64,000 bases of DNA from NCBI RefSeq assembly GCF_900156165.1, contig NZ_FTMY01000001.1, forward strand, positions 310,001-374,000. Reading direction: 5' to 3'. A model generated the notes under the pieces. The model was not told the origin of the DNA and ran no database searches. It was given only the letters and a program-made list of their open reading frames with translations. Positions 54,932 to 64,000 of the stretch are shown one piece after another. A program made the translations under genes and the position numbers. Every line of letters starts with the position of its first letter. Position 1 is the first letter of the stretch. The stretch is from Pseudacidovorax sp. RU35E. Its GTDB lineage: Bacteria; Pseudomonadota; Gammaproteobacteria; Burkholderiales; Burkholderiaceae_C.

Positions 54932-55570
54932 TCAGTGCCCGCCGTTCTTCTTGCTATGCGACGCCGCGCTGCTCATCAGCTTGTCGGTGTACGCAATCGC
55001 CATCGCCGAAAGCAGGAAGGCGACGTGGATCACCGTCTGCGCGATCAGCACCTTCTCGGTGTAGTTGTCAGCGTTGATGAAGGTCTTGAGCAGGTGGATC
55101 GAGCTGATGCCGATGATCGACATCGCCAGCTTGACCTTGAGCACCGAGGCGTTGACGTGGCTCAGCCATTCGGGCTGGTCGCGATGGCCTTCGAGGTTCA
55201 TGCGGCTCACGAAGGTTTCATAGCCGCCCACGATCACCATGATGAGCAGGTTGCTGATCATCACCACGTCGATCAGCGCCAGCACCACCAGCATGATCAC
55301 CGTCTCGTTGAGCGTGGTGATGGGCGCGGTGGTCTTGTAGCCGATGCTGGTGATCAGGGCCTGCAGCGCGTTCTGGTTGCCGAAGGCAGCCTCCACCAGG
55401 TGCAGCAGCTCGACCAGGAAGTGCACCACGTACACCGCCTGCGCCACGATCAGGCCCAGGTACAGGGGCAATTGCAGCCAGCGGCTGGCAAAGATCAGGT
55501 TGGGCAGGGGGCGCAGGGGAGAGGTGCGCTTGACGGGCGCGGGCGGGGTGGGGTCGTTGAGGTCGGCCAT
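54932..55570 (-). CDS. YqhA family (UPF0114/TIGR00645) membrane protein
   Basis: A 212-aa inner-membrane protein with four hydrophobic helices (about residues 33-52, 90-115, 145-162, 178-196). The segments [18 protein letters not shown] near 27, [20 protein letters not shown] near 98 and [18 protein letters not shown] near 145 fit the family. Function unknown. The head-to-head acs gene starts 193 bp away. Confidence 0.92.
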   Translation of the reverse strand: MADLNDPTPPAPVKRTSPLRPLPNLIFASRWLQLPLYLGLIVAQAVYVVHFLVELLHLVEAAFGNQNALQALITSIGYKTTAPITTLNETVIMLVVLALIDVVMISNLLIMVIVGGYETFVSRMNLEGHRDQPEWLSHVNASVLKVKLAMSIIGISSIHLLKTFINADNYTEKVLIAQTVIHVAFLLSAMAIAYTDKLMSSAASHSKKNGGH

Positions 55571-55763
55571 GATGAAAAAATGAGCAGCAGCGCCGGAAGC
55601 GACGCGCTGCGAGAGGGAGCGGGATTCTAAGAACTCCCTGACTGCGGGCTGAGTTGACAGGGTTCGCTAGAGTCAGAGCCTCGTAAGACGCCCGCATGAC
55701 AGTACGCCGCGTTCCCCCTTCGGCATTCAAGACCGGGCCCACCGGCCCTCAGGAGACAAGACC

Positions 55764-57767
<2,004 letters not shown>

Positions 57768-57939
57768 GGGCGCTGCCAGAGGGGCTGCGTTCTGGCGTGT
57801 GCTGGAGCAGCCTCACTAATTGTTTCCAACATCCTGCGCGGGTGATGCGGATTGACAACGGTCGCCTGTCCGCCTCGGCAACAATCCGAGCCTTCGTCCT
57901 TGCGTTCTGGCAAGACATATTCACAGGCTCCAACGCTTC

Positions 57940-58944
57940 ATGATCCTCGTCACTGGCGGCGCCGGTTTCATCGGCTCGCACACCTGCGTCGCACTGGCCG
58001 CGGCCAACCGGCCCTTCCTCGTCCTCGACAACTTCGACAACAGTCGCCCCGACGTACTCACGCGGGTCGGCCAGATCATCGGCCGCGAGGTGCCTTTCGT
58101 CGAAGGCGACATCCGTGACGAGGCCCTGGTGCGCAAGGTGCTCAAGGAGCATGGCATCACGGCCGTGATCCACTTCGCTGCACTCAAGGCGGTGGGCGAA
58201 TCGATGGCCCAACCGCTGCGCTACTACGACAACAACGTGGCCGGCACGGTCACGCTGCTGCAGGCGATGAAGGAAGTCGGCGTCCGGCAGATGGTGTTCT
58301 CATCGTCTGCCACGGTGTACGGCGACCCTGACACCGTCCCGGTGCGCGAGGATTTCCCCTTCCGGCCCGCCAATGTCTACGGCCACACCAAGGCCATGAT
58401 GGAGCAGATGCTGGCCGACCTGTGCGCGGCCGAGCCCGAATGGCGCGTGGCGCGGCTGCGCTACTTCAACCCTGTAGGTGCCCACGAAAGCGGCCTGATC
58501 GGGGAGGACCCGCAGGGCATCCCCAACAACCTGATGCCCTATGTGGCGCAGGTGGCGGTGGGACAGCGTGCAGAGCTCAATGTCTTTGGCAACGACTACC
58601 CCACGCCCGACGGCACGGGCGTGCGCGACTACATCCATGTGATGGACTTGGCCGAAGGCCACGTGGCCGCGCTCGATTACCTGGACCGCCAGCCCGGCCT
58701 GCTGACCGTCAACCTGGGCACGGGGCGGCCTGCTTCGGTGCTCGATCTGGTCCATGCCTTCGAGCGGGCCTGCGGCAAGCCGATCCCCTTCAAGATGGCG
58801 CCGCGCCGTGCGGGCGATGTGGCCGAGTACTGGGCCGATCCTGCGCTCGCACGACAATTGCTCGGGTGGCAGACCCGTCGCGACATCGACGCCATGTGCG
58901 CCGACGTCTGGCGTTGGCAGAGCGGGCGCAAAGCTGCCCACTGA
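57940..58944 (+). CDS. galE: UDP-glucose 4-epimerase
   Basis: A 334-aa extended SDR enzyme interconverting UDP-glucose and UDP-galactose. N-terminal MILVTGGAGFIGSHTCVAL, then VIHFAALKAVGES near 75, the serine in FSSSATVYGDP near 120, Y-x3-K in YGHTKAMMEQML near 147, and YFNPVGAHESGLIGEDP near 173. Full length. It is followed after 45 bp by manC on the same strand, so the pair may supply nucleotide sugars to the polysaccharide locus. Confidence 0.95.
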   Translation: MILVTGGAGFIGSHTCVALAAANRPFLVLDNFDNSRPDVLTRVGQIIGREVPFVEGDIRDEALVRKVLKEHGITAVIHFAALKAVGESMAQPLRYYDNNVAGTVTLLQAMKEVGVRQMVFSSSATVYGDPDTVPVREDFPFRPANVYGHTKAMMEQMLADLCAAEPEWRVARLRYFNPVGAHESGLIGEDPQGIPNNLMPYVAQVAVGQRAELNVFGNDYPTPDGTGVRDYIHVMDLAEGHVAALDYLDRQPGLLTVNLGTGRPASVLDLVHAFERACGKPIPFKMAPRRAGDVAEYWADPALARQLLGWQTRRDIDAMCADVWRWQSGRKAAH

Positions 58945-58989
58945 CCCACCCAACAACAAGACCTCTTTTCCTTTTTTGCTTTGACCACC

Positions 58990-60417
58990 ATGATCCCAGT
59001 CATCCTCTCCGGCGGCTCCGGCACGCGTCTCTGGCCTCTGTCGCGCGCGGGCTACCCGAAGCAGTTCCTGGGGCTCACTGAAGAGCAGACGCTGTTCCAA
59101 CTGACGGTCGCACGTCTGGCGGGCCTGAACGGCAGCCAGCCGATCCGGCCGCTGGTGGTGTGCAACGAAGGCCACCGCTTCATCGTGGCCGAGCAGTTGC
59201 GCGAGAAGGGCCTGACGGCGCAGGCCATCGTGCTGGAACCCGTGGCCCGCAACACGGCGCCGGCCATCGCTGCCGCCGCAGTCGCCGCCATGGCCGACGG
59301 GCAGGACCCGGTGCTGCTGGTGCTGGCCGCCGACCACGCCATTCCCGACACCGCCGCCTTCCACGAAACCGTGCGCGCCGGCCTGGCCGCCGCCGACGCG
59401 GGCAAGCTCGTCACCTTCGGCATCGTGCCGACGGCGCCCGAGACCGGCTACGGCTACATCAGCGTGGCCAACCGCATGGATGCCGCCGCGCCGGTGGCGC
59501 CCATGGCCGTGCAGGCCTTCGTCGAGAAGCCCGACCTGCAGACCGCGCAGGGCTACCTCGAAGGCGGCCGCCACCTGTGGAACAGCGGCATGTTCCTGTT
59601 CAAGGCCTCGGCCTATCTGCAGGAGCTGGAGCGCTTTGCGCCCGCCATCGCCAAGGCGGCGCGCGAGGCTGTTGCCAAGGGCAAGAAGGACCTGGACTTC
59701 GTGCGACTGGACTCCGAGGCCTTCTCCGCCTCGCCCGAGGATTCCATCGACTATGCCGTGATGGAGAAGACCGACAAGGCCGTCGTCGTGCCGCTGCGCG
59801 CCGGCTGGAGCGACGTGGGCGCCTGGAACGCCGTGTGGGAAGTCAGCGCCAAGGACGCGCAGGGCAACGCCTTCCGCGGCGACGTGGTGGCGCACGAGGT
59901 GCGCAACAGCCATGTGCATGCCGAACACCGACTGGTGTCGGTGCTGGGCATCCAGGACGTGGTGGTCGTCGAGACGGCCGACGCCGTGCTGGTCGCCAGC
60001 AAGTCCAAGGTGCAGGACGTCAAGAAGATCGTCGAGAAGCTCAAGGCCGACGGCCGCTCCGAGGCGTCCGCCCACCGCAAGGTGTACCGGCCCTGGGGCG
60101 CCTACGACTCCATCGACCACGGCGATCGCTACCAGGTCAAGTGCATCACGGTGAATCCTGGTGAGAAGCTGTCGGTGCAGATGCATCACCACCGCGCCGA
60201 GCACTGGATCGTGGTGTCGGGCACGGCCAAGGTGCAGATCGGGGACAAGGAGATCCTGCTCTCCGAGAACCAGTCCACCTACATCCCGCTGGGCGTGATC
60301 CACGCGCTCGAGAACCCCGGCAAGATTCCGCTGGAACTGATCGAAGTGCAGTCGGGCGCCTACCTGGGCGAGGACGACATCGTCCGCTTCTCCGACCGCT
60401 ACGGCCGCGTCGGCTGA
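58990..60417 (+). CDS. manC: Mannose-1-phosphate guanylyltransferase / mannose-6-phosphate isomerase
   Basis: A 475-aa type II bifunctional enzyme. The N-terminal guanylyltransferase has [20 protein letters not shown] (residue 6 on), [16 protein letters not shown] near 177, and [14 protein letters not shown] near 196. The C-terminal cupin isomerase has [20 protein letters not shown] near 397 and [16 protein letters not shown] near 428. ATG at 58990 is used; a TTG at 58981 is in frame. It makes GDP-mannose, the substrate of gmd. No phosphomannomutase gene is in the window. Confidence 0.95.
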   Translation: MIPVILSGGSGTRLWPLSRAGYPKQFLGLTEEQTLFQLTVARLAGLNGSQPIRPLVVCNEGHRFIVAEQLREKGLTAQAIVLEPVARNTAPAIAAAAVAAMADGQDPVLLVLAADHAIPDTAAFHETVRAGLAAADAGKLVTFGIVPTAPETGYGYISVANRMDAAAPVAPMAVQAFVEKPDLQTAQGYLEGGRHLWNSGMFLFKASAYLQELERFAPAIAKAAREAVAKGKKDLDFVRLDSEAFSASPEDSIDYAVMEKTDKAVVVPLRAGWSDVGAWNAVWEVSAKDAQGNAFRGDVVAHEVRNSHVHAEHRLVSVLGIQDVVVVETADAVLVASKSKVQDVKKIVEKLKADGRSEASAHRKVYRPWGAYDSIDHGDRYQVKCITVNPGEKLSVQMHHHRAEHWIVVSGTAKVQIGDKEILLSENQSTYIPLGVIHALENPGKIPLELIEVQSGAYLGEDDIVRFSDRYGRVG

Positions 60418-60589
60418 AGCCAGCCTTGGGCCGGTGACGCGGTGGTCGCGTCGCCGATGGTCCGCTGTCTGCGCTTGGCAGCGAAGTGCCGGTCTGGCCC
60501 CACAGGGGTCGTCGCCACGCGCCGACAACGCCGCTCGCCGCCCTCACGGTACAAGACGGGGTTTTCCAAACTCATCGAGAGGAAGCCCC

Positions 60590-61147
60590 ATGGGTCTGCG
60601 CTCCATCGTCCTGTTCGTCATCGCCCTCGTCATCGCGGCCCTTGCTGCGCTGAACTGGGGCACGCTGTCTGCGCCCACGGTCATGTCCCTGGGCGTGACC
60701 ACGGTGACGGCCCCGCTCGGTCTCGTGATGCTGGGGCTGACTGTGTTGCTGGCTGCCTTCTTTCTGGCCTACGTGCTGTGGCTGCAGGGCACCGTGCTGG
60801 TGGATGCCCGCCGCCACACCAAGGAACTGCAGGCCCAGCGCGAACTGGCCGACAAGGCCGAGGCCAGCCGCTTCACCGAACTGCGCAACTTTCTGGAAAG
60901 CCAGGAGAACACGCACATGGCCCGCAACGGTGAGCGCCATGCCGCCGTGCTGGCCCGCATCGAGCAGCTGGAAGCCACGCTGCGTCAGCGCGCCGAACAG
61001 GCCGACAACACGCTCGCCGCGCACATTGGCCAGCTGGAAGACCGGCTGGACCGTCGTGCCGCCGTGGGCACGGCCGGCGCGCCTGTCGCCGTGACGCCGC
61101 TCGGTGCCGCGCCCGCGGCGCCGGTCAGCTACGAATCACGCCTCTGA
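60590..61147 (+). CDS. LapA-like membrane protein with coiled tail
   Basis: A 185-aa inner-membrane protein with two N-terminal helices (about residues 4-22 and 42-64), the LapA-domain layout of lipopolysaccharide assembly protein A. A long charged coiled-coil (about 70-155) and an Ala/Pro tail follow. Start ATG at 60590 after GAGAGGAAG. It resembles LapA by topology rather than by sure motifs. Confidence 0.75.
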   Translation: MGLRSIVLFVIALVIAALAALNWGTLSAPTVMSLGVTTVTAPLGLVMLGLTVLLAAFFLAYVLWLQGTVLVDARRHTKELQAQRELADKAEASRFTELRNFLESQENTHMARNGERHAAVLARIEQLEATLRQRAEQADNTLAAHIGQLEDRLDRRAAVGTAGAPVAVTPLGAAPAAPVSYESRL

Positions 61148-61281
61148 GCCCGGGTGCGACGGCGGCGCCGGTGAGGCGCTGCCGCGTGCGTCCGCGTGGG
61201 CGACAGGGCCCGGCGCTTGCGGCCGGTACAGTGCGCGTCTTCTTGCCTTGAAACGAGACAGCCCCTGAAAGGATCGCGCGC

Positions 61282-62202
61282 ATGACCACCACTCCTACCC
61301 TCGACTTCCACGGCCGCGTGGCCATCGTGACCGGCGCCGGCGGTGGCCTGGGCCGCCAGCATGCGCTGGCGCTGGCGCGTCGCGGCGCCAAGGTCTTGAT
61401 CAACGACCTGGGCGGTGCGGTGGACGGGCAGGGTGGCTCCGCCACCGCCGCGGAGCGGGTGGCCCAGGAGATCCGCGACATGGGCGGCGACGCGCTGGCC
61501 AATGGCGCTTCGGTGACCGACTTCGCGGCCGTGCAGGCGATGGTGCAGCAGGCGGCGGACGCCTGGGGCCGGGTCGACGTGCTGGTCAACAACGCCGGCA
61601 TCCTGCGCGACAAGAGCTTCGCCAAGATGGAGCTGGACGACTTCCGCCTCGTGGTGGACGTGCACCTGATGGGCGCCGTGCACTGCACCAAGGCCGTGTG
61701 GTCGATCATGAATGCCCAGAAGTACGGCCGCATCGTGATGACGAGCTCGTCGTCGGGTCTGTACGGCAATTTCGGCCAGAGCAACTACGGCGCCGCAAAG
61801 ATGGCCCTGGTCGGCCTGATGCAGACGCTCAGCCTGGAAGGCGCCAAGAACAACATCCACGTCAATTGCCTGGCGCCGACGGCCGCCACGCGCATGACCG
61901 AGGGACTCATGCCCCAGGAGGTGCTGGATGCCCTCAAGCCCGAGGCCGTGGTGCCGGCCATGCTGGTGCTGGCCCACGAATCGGCACCCACCCGCACGGT
62001 GCTGTGCGCCGGCGCCGGCACCTTCGAGGCCGCGCACATCACGCTCACGCAAGGCGTGCATCTGGGCCTGGGCGAAGTGGTGCCGGAGCAACTGGCCGCG
62101 CGGTTGGCCGAAGTGACCGACCGCAATGGCGAGCAGGTGCCGCAAAGCGGCTCCGCCCAGGGCACCAACGAGGTCAGCCAAGCGATGGCCGCCCACCGCT
62201 GA
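61282..62202 (+). CDS. SDR family oxidoreductase
   Basis: A 306-aa short-chain dehydrogenase of the type found in the hydratase-dehydrogenase part of peroxisomal MFE-2. It shows VAIVTGAGGGLGRQHALALA (residue 13 on), LVNNAGILRDKSFAKM near 101, the catalytic serine in VMTSSSSGLYGNFG near 151, and Y-x3-K in SNYGAAKMALVG near 167. The substrate is probably a 3-hydroxyacyl-CoA or steroid-like compound; not determinable here. Confidence 0.92.
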   Translation: MTTTPTLDFHGRVAIVTGAGGGLGRQHALALARRGAKVLINDLGGAVDGQGGSATAAERVAQEIRDMGGDALANGASVTDFAAVQAMVQQAADAWGRVDVLVNNAGILRDKSFAKMELDDFRLVVDVHLMGAVHCTKAVWSIMNAQKYGRIVMTSSSSGLYGNFGQSNYGAAKMALVGLMQTLSLEGAKNNIHVNCLAPTAATRMTEGLMPQEVLDALKPEAVVPAMLVLAHESAPTRTVLCAGAGTFEAAHITLTQGVHLGLGEVVPEQLAARLAEVTDRNGEQVPQSGSAQGTNEVSQAMAAHR

Positions 62203-62292
62203 GGGGCGCGCTCTTCAAGACCGTTCGCGCGAAGCCTGTCGAAGCACCGCACTCCGGCTTCGAGTTGGCGCAGCCAGGACGGTCAGGCGAGA

Positions 62293-64000
62293 TCACCTGT
62301 TCGGCGTGAGCGCGGGCGCGCCGACGGCTGGCGCGTTGATGGCCGGCTGTGCGGGCTGCGGCAGATGCGCCTCCTGCCAGCCCGAGCGCCATGCCCATAC
62401 CGTGGCCGCCCCCACCACCAGCAGCACGCCCAGACCCACCAGCCAGCCGCTGCTGCGGTCGGCATACGGGTCCTTCAGCACCCGCTTGGCGCCATGTGGC
62501 AACTTGGCCATCCTCGAAAGCGATCCGCCCAGGCGCACGCTCACCTTCATGCGGCCGTTGATGGCCCAGCCACTCGCATCCAGGATAGGCCCCAGGCTGC
62601 GCTGGCGCAGCTTGATCCAGGCGATCAGCATGCTGGGCCCCGAGATGGCCACCACCATGCCCACCAGCGCGATGGGGATCCACGGCCCCAGATCCACGAA
62701 TTTGGTGAACATGGCCACCAGCACTGCACTGATGCTGCCCATGGCCACGCCGAGCGCCGCCACAGTGCCCACATCGATGCGGCCTGGCAGCTTGGGCGAT
62801 GCTGCAGGTTGGCCGGCGGTGGCGGGCGGCACGGCCTTGTCGGCGGTGGCCACCGTGGTCGCCACGCTGCTCAGGCTGGCCTGGGCGGTGGCTTCGCTGG
62901 CTGCGGCCCGCTTGGCCACCTGCTCCTCGACCAGGCGGATGAACTTCTTGTAGGGCGCGACGAAGGCCTGCGCCACGCTGGTCGGGTTCTCGATCATCTG
63001 GGTGATGGTCGCGTCCCAGTCGCGGCCTTCGCGGTCGTAGAACACGCCATTGCGGCCCACGAACAGGAAGTCGGTGTCGCCGGCCGTGAAGGCGGCCACG
63101 ATGGTCATCTTGTCCTTGCCGCGCGTGCATTCGCAGTAGGCGAGGCAGGTCTTGGCCAGCCCGGCGAGCATGGCGTGCTTCTTGGCATCTGCCACGCGCA
63201 CCACCAGGTCGCAGCTGCGGCCGTCCAGGTACAGGCGGCCCGCCTGGAAGATGGCGCCGCGCCGGGCATAGAAGTCCTCGAAGGAGACGAAGTTGCGCAG
63301 CAGCCGGTAGAGGTCGCGCTTGAAGCGCAGCAGCCGCTCCAGGTCGACCAGGCGCTTGTTGTGCGCCTCTTCGGCCTCGTCCCGCGCCAGCAGGTCCAGC
63401 ACCGCGGCCTCCGCGGCCAGCCAGGCCTGCAGGCGCTCGGGCGGGGTGTCGGCTGCATTGCCCAACCGGGTCGGCGGGCGGCTCGCGAGCCAGCGGCGGC
63501 AGGCGGCAAGCCGTTCACGAAGAAGGGCCCATTGGCCCTCGTCGATCGCCTCGAGCGCAGTGCCTAGCAGGGGCGCGACCGCGCGCTCGCGCAGCTTGGC
63601 CAGCGCATCGGCCCAAGCTGGATTGACGCGGCCGGCCATCGGCAACGTCCGGCCGGGTGCGACCGGCGCCAGGGGCAGGGCGGCCAGCGCGGGCGAGTGC
63701 GTGTCGATGGCGCTGCCTGCCAGCACGTCGTAGGCCGCGGCGGCGGGGTTGAGCGCCGGCACCGCCTGCGGGTCGAAGGCCGCCACATTGCAGCGGGCAA
63801 AGAAATCGTCGACCTTGGCCTCGACCGCATCGAGGGCGGCTGCGGCGGCCAGCGTTGCTTCGCCGAGCGGCATGGTGGCGTCGTCGCTCACGGCCTTGGC
63901 CTGCCAGTCCATCAGGGCGTGGGCCTGCGCGAAGAAGGCCTCTGCCTGTGCACGCTGGATGCCCTTCGTGCCGCTGCGGTCCATCACGCCGTCCTGGGTC
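62293..64000 (-). CDS. Large membrane-anchored hypothetical protein (5' end open)
   Basis: At least 568 codons. The frame stays open to the window edge, with a GTG-ATG at 63987-63982, so the true start may lie outside. The first 350 residues are soluble and helical, with RLVDLERLLRFKRDLYRLLR and a Cys cluster CLAYCECTRGKDK. Two central helices follow (VAALGVAMGSISAVLVAMF; WIPIALVGMVVAISGP), then a soluble piece and a last helix (GWLVGLGVLLVVGAATVWAW). No domain recognised; it has a feel of conserved Burkholderiales membrane proteins. Confidence 0.75.
   Translation of the reverse strand, partial: TQDGVMDRSGTKGIQRAQAEAFFAQAHALMDWQAKAVSDDATMPLGEATLAAAAALDAVEAKVDDFFARCNVAAFDPQAVPALNPAAAAYDVLAGSAIDTHSPALAALPLAPVAPGRTLPMAGRVNPAWADALAKLRERAVAPLLGTALEAIDEGQWALLRERLAACRRWLASRPPTRLGNAADTPPERLQAWLAAEAAVLDLLARDEAEEAHNKRLVDLERLLRFKRDLYRLLRNFVSFEDFYARRGAIFQAGRLYLDGRSCDLVVRVADAKKHAMLAGLAKTCLAYCECTRGKDKMTIVAAFTAGDTDFLFVGRNGVFYDREGRDWDATITQMIENPTSVAQAFVAPYKKFIRLVEEQVAKRAAASEATAQASLSSVATTVATADKAVPPATAGQPAASPKLPGRIDVGTVAALGVAMGSISAVLVAMFTKFVDLGPWIPIALVGMVVAISGPSMLIAWIKLRQRSLGPILDASGWAINGRMKVSVRLGGSLSRMAKLPHGAKRVLKDPYADRSSGWLVGLGVLLVVGAATVWAWRSGWQEAHLPQPAQPAINAPAVGAPALTPNR

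Overview
The window is chromosomal DNA of a G+C-rich betaproteobacterium, most likely Burkholderiales and probably Comamonadaceae. The evidence is gene order and protein type: pyrG-kdsA-DUF1330, coaBC-dut, dapA-bamC, parE and parC close together, and a DUF6806-type protein beside a tRNA pair. The genus cannot be fixed from the sequence alone.

Layout. 1-30.4 kb is compact housekeeping DNA. It holds the 3' part of a pyrG-kdsA operon carrying an MntA/HepT toxin-antitoxin pair, then coaBC, a small membrane protein and dut, a glycine-zipper lipoprotein, a SlyD-type isomerase, a RoxA/YcfD-type ribosomal oxygenase, and a GGDEF-EAL protein with a broken GGDEF motif. A minus-strand run follows (MFS transporter, 49-aa membrane peptide, methyltransferase, dapA, bamC, metallo-hydrolase). 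Then come a Uma2 protein, parE, a lytic transglycosylase, parC, a four-gene coupled cluster (acyl-CoA dehydrogenase-like, PIG-L deacetylase, NodS-like methyltransferase, GT2), tRNA-Cys and tRNA-Leu, and fumarase I with murI.

30.6-53.1 kb is a surface polysaccharide locus. It starts with a G+C-rich initiating sugar-phosphate transferase. After a strong intrinsic terminator the DNA becomes sharply A+T-rich for seven genes: two probable but unassigned sugar enzymes, a Wzx flippase, a Wzy-like polymerase and three glycosyltransferases. An approximately 8.8-kb pile of insertion sequences interrupts the locus, which then resumes with an acyltransferase, glmM, gmd and fcl. galE and manC lie further on at 58-60 kb. 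Together these genes could supply GDP-mannose, GDP-fucose and UDP-galactose, assemble a lipid-linked repeat unit, flip and polymerise it. No wza/wzb/wzc export genes and no phosphomannomutase gene are visible here.

The IS pile can be read as a history. Two broken, inverted copies of one IS5-like element form the outer borders. Inside lies a second IS5-like element split by an IS21-family element, with a 5-bp duplication. That IS21 element is itself split inside istB by a third, intact IS5-like element, with a 6-bp duplication. An intact-looking IS3-family element sits alongside with a 4-bp duplication.

53.1-64 kb holds a 0.77-kb stretch with no supportable gene, a phage-type amidase, a YqhA-family membrane protein, acs, galE, manC, a LapA-like membrane protein, an SDR oxidoreductase and a large membrane protein that runs off the window end. 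No CRISPR array, rRNA or confident riboswitch was seen.
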